Positions 49,646 through 58,118 of a stretch of DNA of 64,000 nt are shown here, one piece after another. Made by a program: the position numbers and the translations under genes. The DNA lies in the NCBI GenBank assembly GCA_900540855.1, contig UQHK01000003.1, forward strand, positions 62,001-126,000, read 5' to 3'. How positions within the stretch are numbered: position 1 is the first letter of the stretch; every line of letters begins with the position of its first letter. The stretch is from an uncultured Collinsella sp. (GTDB taxonomy: Bacteria > Actinomycetota > Coriobacteriia > Coriobacteriales > Coriobacteriaceae). The notes beneath the pieces were generated by a model. That model was not told the origin of the DNA. It worked only from the letters and a program-made list of their open reading frames with translations, and made no database searches.

Positions 49646-49721
49646 AGTTGGCCTTTCGCATCACGAATCGAACAAACGCCATTGTGTCACAACGCAGCCC
49701 CCGCGACAAAGGGGCAACCCT

Positions 49722-49775
49722 GGCACTTGGGGACGTTCCTTTTCTGCCGGCAGTTAGGGACAGTCCCCAAGTGCC
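49722..49775. repeat. GGGACAG-core hairpin at the PTS IIA stop
   Basis: GGCACTTGGGGAC (49722-49734) pairs perfectly with GTCCCCAAGTGCC (49763-49775). On the minus strand the structure starts a few bases after the TAA of the IIA gene. It may also act as a terminator. Confidence 0.7.
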
Positions 49776-49779
49776 GGCT

Positions 49780-50244
49780 TTAAAAGTGGCGGCGGATGGC
49801 GTCGACCATGCCTTGGGGCGTGGTCTGGCCGAGCACATCGGCTGCGACGTCCGCGTCCATAAAGATATTCATGAGCGCTTGCAGGGCCTCGACCTGGCCG
49901 CCTGGCTCGGCAATACCCAAATTGATGACGATCTGCGCCGGCACGGGGGCACCCATGCCGGCCATAGCATTGAACGTCACGGGCGCGGCGGGCTTTACCA
50001 CCGCGATATAGGGCTTGGCCACAAACCCTGGGTCGGTGTGTGGGATGGCGATGTTGGCCGCCGGCATGGCAAGACCCGTGGGATAGGCATCCTCGCGCGT
50101 GCGAACGGCATCGAGCCAACCGTCGGCAATGTAGCCGCGCGGGGCAAGCTCGCCCTCAAGCCGCGCGAACACCTCATCCGGCGTCGCACACTCCCAATCA
50201 AAAAACACCAGCTCAGGCGTAAACAGCGCTTCGTTATCCGCCAT
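49780..50244 (-). CDS. PTS sugar transporter subunit IIA (fructose/galactitol type), orphan
   Basis: 154 residues. The phosphorylated histidine is His69 in ANIAIPHTDP. The surrounding fold is that of the fructose/mannitol/galactitol IIA family, closest in outline to GatA. No IIB or IIC gene is adjacent, so it may serve a remote permease or a regulatory role. It is on the same strand as purN, which is 126 bp upstream and ends in its own terminator. Confidence 0.82.
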   Translation of the reverse strand: MADNEALFTPELVFFDWECATPDEVFARLEGELAPRGYIADGWLDAVRTREDAYPTGLAMPAANIAIPHTDPGFVAKPYIAVVKPAAPVTFNAMAGMGAPVPAQIVINLGIAEPGGQVEALQALMNIFMDADVAADVLGQTTPQGMVDAIRRHF

Positions 50245-50302
50245 GCGCTCACCTCTCTCACCTAGTCATTCAAGAACGTCCCCGATGACTACCCAAAACA
50301 AA

Positions 50303-50337
50303 AGGTGGCCACGCGCGCCTTGGCGCCAATGACCACC
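50303..50337 (-). terminator. Terminator of the purFMN group
   Basis: On the minus strand GGTGGTCATTGGCGCC pairs imperfectly with GGCGCGCGTGGCCACC, followed by TTTTGTTTTG. Confidence 0.7.
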
Positions 50338-50369
50338 CTGACTACTCGGCTAAATTGTACTGTGCGTCG

Positions 50370-51071
50370 CTAGCCGCGAGGCGCGTCAATTGCCACCTTG
50401 CCGCTCTCCAGCACGTGAACGCGGCCGTCGGCAAGCATTTGCACGACCTCGGGATACAGCACATGCTCAATCGCGTGGATGTGCTCCTCGAGCGTGTCGA
50501 CATCCCAGCCCTCCTCAACAGCCAGCGCACGCTGGGCGATGATGGGGCCGTTGTCGTAGATCTCGTTGGCAAAGTGCACGGTCACGCCGGTCACCTTGAC
50601 ACCGCGAGCAAACGCATCGTCAATCGCATGGGCACCGGTAAAGCTCGGCAGCAGCGCCGGATGCAGGTTGACCACGCGATTGGGGAACGCCGCCAGCAGC
50701 GGCGTGTGCACCATGCGCATATAGCCGGCCATCACCACGTACTCGCAGCCTCGCTCGAGCAGCTCGTGCGCGATAATCTCGTCGGCGGCGATAGGGTCAG
50801 CATAGACATCCTTGGACAGCGTGAGCGTCTGAATACCCGCACGCTCGGCACGCTGCAGACCCTTGGCCGAGGGACGGCTCGAGACCACAAGCTCAATCGA
50901 AGCATTGAGCTTGCCGGCGGCGATAAGGTCGATCAGCGCCTGCAGGTTGGTGCCAGAGCCGCTGATGAGCACGCCAATCTTGAGCGGCTCGGCCGTATCG
51001 GTGCCGGTCGGACGGGTATACGGGCCCCAAGCCAGGCCCTCGGTAGCAGCCATCTGCTCGTTAGCGTTCAT
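50370..51071 (-). CDS. purN: Phosphoribosylglycinamide formyltransferase
   Basis: 233 residues. KIGVLISGSGTNLQALID, VSSRPSAKGLQRA, VMAGYMRM, NLHPALLPSFTGAHAIDDAFARGVKVTGVTVHF and DNGPIIAQRAL are family landmarks, including the catalytic Asn/His/Asp. It formylates GAR in purine synthesis. An N-terminal extension of about 28 residues precedes the fold. It overlaps purM by 11 bp, indicating coupling. Confidence 0.95.
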   Translation of the reverse strand: MNANEQMAATEGLAWGPYTRPTGTDTAEPLKIGVLISGSGTNLQALIDLIAAGKLNASIELVVSSRPSAKGLQRAERAGIQTLTLSKDVYADPIAADEIIAHELLERGCEYVVMAGYMRMVHTPLLAAFPNRVVNLHPALLPSFTGAHAIDDAFARGVKVTGVTVHFANEIYDNGPIIAQRALAVEEGWDVDTLEEHIHAIEHVLYPEVVQMLADGRVHVLESGKVAIDAPRG

Positions 51072-52164
51072 CGGAGTACACGACCTTACCGGAACCCTCG
51101 ACGCACTCGCCCACGCGGAACGGCTTCTCGCCCAGCGCGACCAGGGCCTCGGTCACGGCAGCCTCGTCCTCGGGGGCAACGATCAGGCACAGGCCGACGC
51201 CCATGTTGAAGGTTTTGCATGCCTCGTTGGGCGCGAGCTCGGCCTGACGCGACACGTAGGTGATGACGGGCGGAACATCCCAGCCCATCTCGGCGCCGTT
51301 ACGGGTGACCACGGCGTCGACGTCGTCGGCGAGCGCGCGGTTGAGGTTCTCGGTGATACCGCCGCCGGTGATGTGGGCGATGGCGTGCACGTTGGCGTCG
51401 CCGCGCAGCAGCTCCAGAATCGGCTTGACGTAGATGCGCGTGGGGGCCAGCAGAGCGTCGGCCAGCGAAGCACCGTCGAGCTCCTCGAGCGGACGGCTCA
51501 GTTCCTCGGCCTTAGCGGCGGCCTCGGGCGTGCCCGGCTTAATGCCGTCAACACCGATGACCTTGCGCACGAGTGAGTAGCCGTTGGAGTGCACGCCGGT
51601 GGAAGGCAGGCCCAGGATCACATCGCCGGGGCGAACGTTCGCGGGGTCGAGCATCTTGGGACGATCGACAACACCCACGGTAAAGCCGGCGAGGTCGTAA
51701 TCGGCCGGAGCCATGACTCCGGGGTGCTCGGCCATCTCGCCGCCCACGAGCGCGCAGCCCGCGAGCTTGCAGCCGTCGGCCACACCCTTGATGATCTTTG
51801 CCATGTGCTCGGCCTCAATGTGACCGATGGCAACGTAATCCAGGAAGAACAGCGGCTCGGCGCCCGAAGCCAAAATGTCATTGACGCACATGGCGACCAG
51901 GTCCTGGCCCACCGTCTCGTGACGGTCCATGATCTGGGCGAGCACGAGCTTGGTGCCCACGCCGTCGGTGCCGCTAATCAGGATCGGGTCTTCCATATCC
52001 TTAAGCGCGGCGGCCGAGAACAGGCCGCCAAAGCCACCGATGCCGCCGATGACCTCGGGGCGGTTGGTGTCCTTGACCATCTGCTTAATAGCGTCGACGG
52101 CGCGGCCGCCCTCGGCGGTATCGACGCCGGCGTCCTCGTACGTCACATGCTTGCTGTCGCTCAT
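51061..52164 (-). CDS. purM: Phosphoribosylformylglycinamidine cyclo-ligase
   Basis: 367 residues. VTYEDAGVDTAEGGRAVDAIK, GGFGGLFS, SGTDGVGTKLVLAQ, CVNDILASGAEPLFFLDY, LVGGEMAEHPGVM, and THGGGI-like ITGGGITENLNR are the AIR synthetase motifs. It converts FGAM to AIR. It lies 155 bp after purF, with a REP-like hairpin in the gap, and overlaps purN. Confidence 0.96.
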   Translation of the reverse strand: MSDSKHVTYEDAGVDTAEGGRAVDAIKQMVKDTNRPEVIGGIGGFGGLFSAAALKDMEDPILISGTDGVGTKLVLAQIMDRHETVGQDLVAMCVNDILASGAEPLFFLDYVAIGHIEAEHMAKIIKGVADGCKLAGCALVGGEMAEHPGVMAPADYDLAGFTVGVVDRPKMLDPANVRPGDVILGLPSTGVHSNGYSLVRKVIGVDGIKPGTPEAAAKAEELSRPLEELDGASLADALLAPTRIYVKPILELLRGDANVHAIAHITGGGITENLNRALADDVDAVVTRNGAEMGWDVPPVITYVSRQAELAPNEACKTFNMGVGLCLIVAPEDEAAVTEALVALGEKPFRVGECVEGSGKVVYSDER

Positions 52165-52279
52165 CTGAGCCTTCCTCTCCCACTACCGTCTGACGAGCAG
52201 GCGCCAAACGGTGCTCATAGTTGCGCCATTTCGGCGCGCGCCATAACAGCACGCACCGTCATATCAACAAAACAGCAGG

Positions 52280-52322
52280 TAAAACCTACCAAAATAAACC
52301 TGTCCCTACATGGCAGGTTTTA
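52280..52322. repeat. CTGTCCC-core hairpin at the purF stop codon
   Basis: TAAAACCTACCA (52280-52291) pairs with TGGCAGGTTTTA (52311-52322). Read on the minus strand, the purF stop TAA (52322-52320) is the first three bases of TAAAACCTGCCA, exactly as at pth. Confidence 0.75.
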
Positions 52323-53990
52323 GGCCTCACCGTGTTCCTCTTCCCAGCTGCGGTCGTCATATTTCTCGACCACGGCGTCGTCGTCAAAGTGTAGCGGCTT
52401 GTCCAGGTTGCGGGGCTTAAAGCCCTCCATGAATTTGTCGCGGCCAAAGCTCTCGGGAATCGCCACGGGATAGCGGCCGGTAAAGCACGCATCGCAGTAG
52501 CCGCCCTTGGGCATGACCTTCAGCAGGCCCTCGACCGAAAGGAAGGCCAGCGAATCGGCGCCAATGTACTCGCAGATCTCATCGACCGTCTTGTTGGCGC
52601 TGATGAGCTGCGACTGCACGTCGGTATCAATACCGTAGAAGCACGGCCAGATGACCTCGGGCGAGTTGATGCGAATGTGAATCTCCTTGGCGCCGGCGTT
52701 GCGCAGCATCTTGACGAGCTGCACCATGGTGGTGCCGCGCACAATGGAGTCGTCGATGACGACCAGGCGCTTGCCCTCGATGTTGTCGCGCAGCGGGTTG
52801 AGCTTCATGCGCACGCCCATGGCACGCAGCTCCTGCGTAGGCTCGATAAACGTACGACCCACGTAGCGGTTCTTGATAAGGCCCTCGCCAAAGGGAATAC
52901 CGCTCTCGTGCGAATAGCCCTCCGCGGGCGGCAGGCCGGAGTCGGGCACGCCGATGACCAGGTCGGCCTCGACGGGCTCCTCATGTGCCAGCTGACGACC
53001 CATGTCATAACGGCAAGCGTAGACGCTCTTGCCGTTCATGATGGAATCGGGGCGAGCGAAGTAGACCTGCTCAAAGATGCAGTTGGCAGGCTCCTCGGCG
53101 GCAGGCACGCCCTGCTCGGATACCAGCCCCTCGGCGCTGATGCGCAAAATCTCGCCGGGACGGACGTCGCGGACGTACTCGGCACCCACGATGTCGAGCG
53201 CACAAGTCTCGGAGGCGACGACCCAGCCGCCGGCGCGGGTGACATGGGTGGCAACGTCAACCGTCGCGGCGCCGTCCTGCGACGGCAGCTGCGAAACGGA
53301 TGCGGCATCGGCCTGGTCCAGGCCCTCGTCCACCAGCTTGCCCAACACCAGCGGGCGAATGCCATGCGGATCGCGGAAGGCGTAGAGCGCCTGCTCGTTG
53401 ATGAGCGTCATGGCATAACCGCCACGCACGAGCTCCATGGTCTTGCGAATGCCCTCGCGCAGGTGGCCCGTACGCTGGGTAAAGTAGCCGATGAGCTTGG
53501 TCGCGACCTCGGAATCCGAGTTGGAGAGGAACGGCACGCCCAGCTCGATCAGCTGGCGGCGCAGCTCGTCGGTGTTGACGAGGGTGCCGTTGTGCGCGAG
53601 CGCGATAATGACGCTATTGATGGTAGAGAGGTGCGGCTGAGAGGCTTCCCAGCTCTTGGCGCCGGCGGTGCCGTAGCGCACATGACCCACGGCCAGCTGA
53701 CCGGAGAGCGTCGACAAGTCGGCATTGGAGAACACGCGGTCGAGCAGGCCCAGATCCTTGCGGACCATAACCGTACCGCCGTCACCAACAGCGATTCCCG
53801 CCGATTCTTGGCCACGGTGCTGCAGTGCACGCAGGCCAAAGTACGTCAGTCGAGCCACGTCGCGATCGGGCGCCCAGACACCAAAAACGCCGCATTCCTC
53901 ATGCAGCTGGTCGGAGTCCGGATCATACGTCGACATGGTCTTCACCTGTCCCGCGGCACGCTCGGCCGCGCGGATGGTTTCTTGAGACAT
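52320..53990 (-). CDS. purF: Amidophosphoribosyltransferase
   Basis: 556 residues. The catalytic N-terminal cysteine of the glutamine amidotransferase is Cys33 in HEECGVFG, so about 32 residues of propeptide would be removed. Other motifs include GHVRYGTAGAKSWEASQPHL, the EQVYFARPDS region, and the PRPP loop VIDDSIVRGTTMVQLVKML. It commits PRPP to purine synthesis. GAGGGGA precedes the ATG. Head of the purF-M-N group, divergent from the CmpB-type gene. Confidence 0.96.
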   Translation of the reverse strand: MSQETIRAAERAAGQVKTMSTYDPDSDQLHEECGVFGVWAPDRDVARLTYFGLRALQHRGQESAGIAVGDGGTVMVRKDLGLLDRVFSNADLSTLSGQLAVGHVRYGTAGAKSWEASQPHLSTINSVIIALAHNGTLVNTDELRRQLIELGVPFLSNSDSEVATKLIGYFTQRTGHLREGIRKTMELVRGGYAMTLINEQALYAFRDPHGIRPLVLGKLVDEGLDQADAASVSQLPSQDGAATVDVATHVTRAGGWVVASETCALDIVGAEYVRDVRPGEILRISAEGLVSEQGVPAAEEPANCIFEQVYFARPDSIMNGKSVYACRYDMGRQLAHEEPVEADLVIGVPDSGLPPAEGYSHESGIPFGEGLIKNRYVGRTFIEPTQELRAMGVRMKLNPLRDNIEGKRLVVIDDSIVRGTTMVQLVKMLRNAGAKEIHIRINSPEVIWPCFYGIDTDVQSQLISANKTVDEICEYIGADSLAFLSVEGLLKVMPKGGYCDACFTGRYPVAIPESFGRDKFMEGFKPRNLDKPLHFDDDAVVEKYDDRSWEEEHGEA

Positions 53991-54284
53991 GGCATCCCCT
54001 CAGAGCCTCGTATTTTGGCGTTACCCGCCTTATTATACGCACGGCACGACGCGCTCCCCAGCGCATGAGCAGCGCTTTTTAAAAGCCCACCGAGCTAATA
54101 ATCCGTTTTGCAGCCAAACATTTTATTGGGCAACCGCCTCGGGGCCGACGATCCCGCATACTTCCGTTACGACGCGTCTCGCCCGCCGTTGGGGCTTGCA
54201 TTGTTGCAATTGGGACGTTCGTCCTGTCTTTTGGCAGGTCGGCGGCGTATCCTTGTACCTACAGCAAAACGAGAAAGGTTATGT
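53991..54284. promoter_or_regulatory. Divergent promoter region of purF and the CmpB-type gene
   Basis: About 294 bp with no gene. It has AT-rich words (CTTATTATACG near 54029-54039) that would serve as a -10 region on one strand. No purine riboswitch fold was recognised by eye. Confidence 0.35.
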
Positions 54285-55514
54285 ATGGATCGAAACGAAC
54301 TCGACCCCAGCGTCCCCAGCGCCACAGAGGTCAAGAAGATCCCCCTCATCATTAAGGTGTACGCCGTCCTGTGCATCCTGTCCGGCGTGGGCACGCTCCC
54401 TTCGGTCGGCGCCTTTATGTGGCAGGTCATCACCGCGCTCATCAACGGCAACGCCGCCGCCAAGCTCGGTGACAACACGCTCGTCGCGGTCGGCCTTATC
54501 GTCGCCGGCATCATGCTCTCTGCGGCAAGCGCCGTCATCCTGATCATCTTTGGCCTGGACCTTATCAAAAACCAGCGCCGCAACGCCGCTCGCCTGTCTT
54601 ATATCCTTATCGCGTTTACCGTCGTCGAGCTTTTGGTTGACGTGATGCTCCAGGGCATCGGGCCCTTCTTGCTTCGCCCTGCCATCCAGCTCGGCATCCT
54701 CGTCGCGCTTTCGGCCACCGTCGACCCCACGCTGCGCCAGGAGCGCGAGCTGCAACGCCGCCTGCAGGAGATGCTCGATCGCGACGCCGCCGCCGAGGGC
54801 ATGCTCGGGCGCGATGAAACCGGCGAAGGCTACATCAAGCTCAACTACTTCAACCTGTTCTGGGTATTCTTTGTCTGCTGCATACTCGGCCTGATCGCCG
54901 AGGACATCTGGCACATGACGGTCGACGACCCGGGCGTCTACCAGAACCGCGCCGGCATGCTGTTTGGCCCCTTCAGCCCCATCTACGGATTTGGCGCCGT
55001 GCTCATGACCATGGTGCTTAACCGCTTCTACAAAAAGAACCCCATCATCATTTTCCTGGTGAGCGCCCTGCTCGGCGCCAGCTTTGAGGTGTTCGTGGGC
55101 TGGTTTATGCAGACCGCGTTTGGCGTGGTCTCGTGGAGCTACTCGCACATAACGCTGTTCGGTTTGCCCGATCCGCTCGTGGTCCTCACGGGCGGACGCA
55201 CCTGCACGGGCTTCGCCTGCCTGTGGGGCCTGGGCGGCCTCATCTGGATCAAGCTGCTGCTGCCGAGGCTGCTTAAGCTTATCAACAAGATCCCCTGGAA
55301 GAGCCGCTACTCGGCCACCGTCATCTTTACCGTTATCATGCTGGTCGACGGCGTCATGACGCTGCAGTCGCTCGACTACTGGTACCAGCGCGTTAACGGC
55401 ACGGAGCCGGACATTCCCGTCGCACAGTTCTACGGAGAGCACTTCGATAACGAGTACATGGAAAACCGCTTCCAGAGCATGACCATGAGCCCCAAGGATG
55501 CGACGCGCGTGTAG
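54285..55514 (+). CDS. Putative ABC-transporter type IV (CmpB-family) membrane protein
   Basis: 409 residues from the ATG at 54285 (GAGAAAGG upstream). The first half has four hydrophobic segments (KVYAVLCILSGVGTLPSVGAFMWQ and others). The second half matches the CmpB/DUF family (PF06541 type): NLFWVFFVCCILGLIAEDIWHM, NRAGMLFGPFSPIYGFGAVLMT, ASFEVFVGWFMQTAFGVVSWSYS and GRTCTGFACLWGLGGLIWIKLLLP. The role of the family is not established; it often stands alone in Firmicutes and Actinobacteria. A terminator follows. Confidence 0.8.
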   Translation: MDRNELDPSVPSATEVKKIPLIIKVYAVLCILSGVGTLPSVGAFMWQVITALINGNAAAKLGDNTLVAVGLIVAGIMLSAASAVILIIFGLDLIKNQRRNAARLSYILIAFTVVELLVDVMLQGIGPFLLRPAIQLGILVALSATVDPTLRQERELQRRLQEMLDRDAAAEGMLGRDETGEGYIKLNYFNLFWVFFVCCILGLIAEDIWHMTVDDPGVYQNRAGMLFGPFSPIYGFGAVLMTMVLNRFYKKNPIIIFLVSALLGASFEVFVGWFMQTAFGVVSWSYSHITLFGLPDPLVVLTGGRTCTGFACLWGLGGLIWIKLLLPRLLKLINKIPWKSRYSATVIFTVIMLVDGVMTLQSLDYWYQRVNGTEPDIPVAQFYGEHFDNEYMENRFQSMTMSPKDATRV

Positions 55515-55535
55515 CGCCCACCGCGCCCAAAACGC

Positions 55536-55574
55536 AAAATGCCCGCCGGTATCACACGTACCGGTGGGCATTTT
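55536..55574. terminator. Bidirectional terminator
   Basis: AAAATGCCCGCCGGT (55536-55550) pairs with ACCGGTGGGCATTTT (55560-55574) and is flanked by A and T runs on both sides. It serves the CmpB-type gene and the convergent MoaE-like gene. Confidence 0.85.
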
Positions 55575-55604
55575 TATAAACGATCCTTCTATCGACGCAA
55601 GCCT

Positions 55605-56024
55605 CTACGCCTCGCGCTCGACCTCACTCACGCATTCGTTCTTAATGGTGCCAACGAGCGCCTGCAGCGCATCGACCACGTGCGGGCGAATGTCCCCGCC
55701 GATGAGCACGAGCATGATGTCGTCACCTACGGCAAGCTCGCCGCTTGCCAGCCACACACGCACATAGCCGATACCCGGCATCGCACGCGTCGCCTCGATA
55801 GCAGCCTGCACCTTCTGAGCATCGAAGCCAAACACCATGCCGCCCACCTTATGCCCAGGCGCCACGCCATCGGTCTCGACTCCGCGCACCTCAGCCTTGG
55901 GCGTCGCGCGCACCACACCGTTATGCGTCAGATACATCCCACAGCCTGCCGCCGAAGCATCGGCCTTGGCCTCGCGCAGCCAAGCATCAATCGAAGGCAT
56001 CAATTTGCCACTCTCGAGCATCAT
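55605..56024 (-). CDS. MoaE-like protein (molybdopterin synthase large-subunit family)
   Basis: 139 residues. The pattern THNGVVRATPK, a region with IEATRAMPGIGYVRVWLASGELAVGDDIMLVLIGG, and a C-terminal segment VDALQALVGTIKNECVSEVE follow the MoaE layout. However, the catalytic His-Arg of the HR motif and the KxxxPIWKxE end are only partly kept (KNECVSEVE). It may be a divergent MoaE or a repurposed relative. No MoaD or other molybdenum-cofactor genes are adjacent. The start could also be the next ATG. Confidence 0.6.
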   Translation of the reverse strand: MMLESGKLMPSIDAWLREAKADASAAGCGMYLTHNGVVRATPKAEVRGVETDGVAPGHKVGGMVFGFDAQKVQAAIEATRAMPGIGYVRVWLASGELAVGDDIMLVLIGGDIRPHVVDALQALVGTIKNECVSEVEREA

Positions 56025-56042
56025 TTCTCCCTTACCGTCGTC

Positions 56043-56079
56043 GAGTAGCCAATTTGGGACGGGGCCTTTTTAGCTACTC
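56043..56079. repeat. Hairpin with GGGACGG core between MoaE-like gene and sortase
   Basis: GAGTAGC (56043-56049) pairs with GCTACTC (56073-56079) with AATTTGGGACGGGGCC in the loop. It resembles the other GGGAC(A/G)G hairpins and sits within 10 bp of the sortase stop. Confidence 0.5.
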
Positions 56080-56088
56080 TCGAACAAC

Positions 56089-57087
56089 TTATTCCTCGAC
56101 CGGCGTGAGCACCATGACGGCGCGTGTGTTGCTCAGCGACAGCGAACGACAGGTCACAAGCGTTACAACCTTAGTTGCCGAAGCGGCACGATCGGTGGCA
56201 TCACTCGCCACGGCAGAAGCGCCGTCGAGCATCTCGGACAGGTAGTTCTTGAGTCCGTCGTCGCCCTCAAAATTGGTCGTGCGCGCCTTGGCATACGTGT
56301 CCTCGACCACCTTGGTCGCCAGCGGACGCAACTTATACGTCGCATCGCGCGTGATGTAGTACACATATTCAATGCTATCGAACGTTGCCTGGTCAGTCGT
56401 ATCCGAAATCACGTTGAACATCGACCCATCGTTCATATGGTGGCCGTAGATCGTGGTCTGCTGGTCGACCATTCCCGGCGCGGTGTCATCGCTATCCAAG
56501 AAGATGGCACCCGAGGCGTTAGACGTGCCATCGAACAGCGTGTTGAGGTATTTGGAGTTGTTGTTGGTCTGCACCACGGGATAGTTGATGTTGGTTCCCG
56601 GCACGTAAATCCAACCCACAATCTCGGGGTTCGTCTGAGCAAGCGCATCAAAGTCGATAATCGGCACGCCGCTGGCGTCCTTATCGCTTACATATTGCTT
56701 CTCGATTTTCTGATACGAATCGCTCGCCTGCTTATAGCCAATCTGGGCATTAATAAAAATAGCGGCGGCGGCGACAATCAGACCGATACCGATGATGATG
56801 AGCAGAATGGGAATAATGGAGTGGCGCTTTTTGCACGGCGGCTCGGTGCGATCCGACGGCGCGGCATGCGATGAAGACCGGGGCGGCTTCTTAGCGGAGC
56901 TATAAGACGAAGGACGATATGCGGCCGGCGCGTCCTGTCGACGATGCGTCGCCGGTGTCACGGGGCGCGGCGCGCGCGGCTGCTGAGGAGAGGATGTCCG
57001 ACCCTGCTGTGCCGCACGGGCAGCACCCGGCTTCGACGGATCGGGAATCTGAGAAGCCTTGAATCGTTTTCCCTGATAATCGGACAT
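56089..57087 (-). CDS. srtB: Class B sortase
   Basis: 332 residues. A Pro/Ser/Arg-rich cytoplasmic tail (1-88) and one membrane helix (about 90-113) precede the catalytic domain, which faces outward. Landmarks: NPEIVGWIYVPGTNINYPVVQ, IYGHH with catalytic His216 or His217, Cys313 in TLVTC, and Arg322 in SNTRAVMVL. The enzyme joins surface proteins with NPQTN-like or related signals to the wall or to each other. Substrate genes are not adjacent. The adhesin at the left edge is a possible substrate but its C-terminus is not visible. Confidence 0.9.
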   Translation of the reverse strand: MSDYQGKRFKASQIPDPSKPGAARAAQQGRTSSPQQPRAPRPVTPATHRRQDAPAAYRPSSYSSAKKPPRSSSHAAPSDRTEPPCKKRHSIIPILLIIIGIGLIVAAAAIFINAQIGYKQASDSYQKIEKQYVSDKDASGVPIIDFDALAQTNPEIVGWIYVPGTNINYPVVQTNNNSKYLNTLFDGTSNASGAIFLDSDDTAPGMVDQQTTIYGHHMNDGSMFNVISDTTDQATFDSIEYVYYITRDATYKLRPLATKVVEDTYAKARTTNFEGDDGLKNYLSEMLDGASAVASDATDRAASATKVVTLVTCRSLSLSNTRAVMVLTPVEE

Positions 57088-57122
57088 GGCTCTCCTTATA
57101 CTGCGGTGAAACGGCGGAACGC

Positions 57123-57587
57123 TTAGGCGTCAGCCATCTCCTGCTTCATCTTCTCGATAACCTTGCGGTACTCGGGGTCGCAAGCACCCAGAATCTGTGT
57201 GGCATAGATGGCGGCGTTCTTGGCACCGTTGATGGCAACGCAGGCCACGGGCACGCCCGAAGGCATCTGCACCATCGACAGCAGCGAATCCATACCGCCC
57301 AGGTCACTCGTCTTCATAGGCACGCCGATAACCGGCAGCGGCGTAAAGGCAGCCACGACACCACCCAGGTGAGCGGCCTTGCCGGCGGCGGCGATAATCA
57401 CTTTGATACCGCGATCGGCGGCAGTCGAAGCCCACTCGTGAACCTTCGCCGGCGTGCGGTGCGCGCTCGCAATGACGAGCTCATAGGGCACACCCAGTGC
57501 CTCGAGCTCGGCGGTGCAGCCTTCCATAACGCCCAGATCGGACTTGGAACCCATGATGATCCCGACAACCGGCTTTTGATCTGCCAT
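57123..57587 (-). CDS. purE: 5-(carboxyamino)imidazole ribonucleotide mutase (PurE)
   Basis: 154 residues from the ATG at 57587 (AGGAGG upstream). VGIIMGSKSDLGVMEGC, VIASAHRTPAKVHEW, AAAGKAAHLGGVVAAFTPLPVIGVPM and GMDSLLSMVQMPSGVPVACVAI are the PurE motifs. It catalyses carboxylation/transfer in purine synthesis. It lies upstream of sortase B on the same strand, 35 bp apart; no functional link is evident. Confidence 0.95.
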   Translation of the reverse strand: MADQKPVVGIIMGSKSDLGVMEGCTAELEALGVPYELVIASAHRTPAKVHEWASTAADRGIKVIIAAAGKAAHLGGVVAAFTPLPVIGVPMKTSDLGGMDSLLSMVQMPSGVPVACVAINGAKNAAIYATQILGACDPEYRKVIEKMKQEMADA

Positions 57588-57682
57588 AAACAAAGACCTC
57601 CTGTTGAGAGCGGTGACGCGGCGGATCCGCGACCCTTAACTACTGAGAGTAGTATAGCCGCTCCCGTCCCCGCGGTCTTTGT

Positions 57683-57754
57683 GGTGGCAGCTGAGCCTTT
57701 CCCTCGGGAACTGGGCTTCGCGAAGTTTCCCGAAGGAAAGGCTCAGCCGCCACC
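57683..57754. repeat. Hairpin with 28-bp arms in the carB-purE gap
   Basis: 57683-57710 pairs with 57727-57754 with two wobble positions in 28. The arms carry CTGAGCCTTTCCCTCGGGAA. It has a 16-nt loop containing TTCGCGAA. Confidence 0.65.
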
Positions 57755-57903
57755 CTGCGACCTTCCGGATATTGCTATGACGTACGTTTGCTGAAATAAA
57801 TGAGTTCCGGTTGCTTCGCAAAGTCGTTCAGATAAAGCCTGGCCCGCCCGCGAAGCGCCCTGCGACCTACCGGGGATTGCCATGACGTACGTTGGCTGAA
57901 ATA
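57753..57903 (+). repeat. 46-bp direct repeat, two copies 105 bp apart
   Basis: 57753-57798 and 57858-57903 both read CCCTGCGACCT-CCGG-ATTGC-ATGACGTACGTT-GCTGAAATA, with about five differences. They follow the hairpin at 57683 and precede the one at 57908, suggesting duplication of a composite intergenic element. Confidence 0.65.
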
Positions 57904-57907
57904 TTAA

Positions 57908-57945
57908 CGTGGGATCCGCCGTTCGAACGAACGGTGGATCCCACG
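57908..57945. repeat. Hairpin with 18-bp arms and short loop
   Basis: CGTGGGATCCGCCGTTCG (57908-57925) pairs with 57928-57945 with one mismatch. It is followed on the plus strand by CTCACTTTTT, so it could terminate plus-strand transcripts, though no plus gene precedes it. Confidence 0.55.
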
Positions 57946-58019
57946 CTCACTTTTTATTCAGCCCTAGTCATCGCGCAAAGCCCCTTCGGCAGCACACGGT
58001 GCAGCCGAGTCACCGCAGG

Positions 58020-58104
58020 CCGGGGCGGAGGGGGCCGAGTTTCCCACTGAGCGACTCTGCTTGCAGCCGGAGCGAAGGGGGAAACTCGGCCCCCTCCGCC
58101 CCGG
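58020..58104 (-). terminator. Perfect 26-bp hairpin downstream of carB
   Basis: Arms 58020-58045 and 58079-58104 are perfect inverted copies (CCGGGGCGGAGGGGGCCGAG start) around a 33-nt loop. It starts 15 bp after the carB stop and probably ends the carAB transcript, but lacks a T-run. Confidence 0.6.
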
Positions 58105-58118
58105 CCGGACAGGTCAAT

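Noticed and set aside
54108..54284. Extended N-terminus of the CmpB-type protein
   Set aside because: No ribosome site is present at the upstream start; GAGAAAGG points to 54285.
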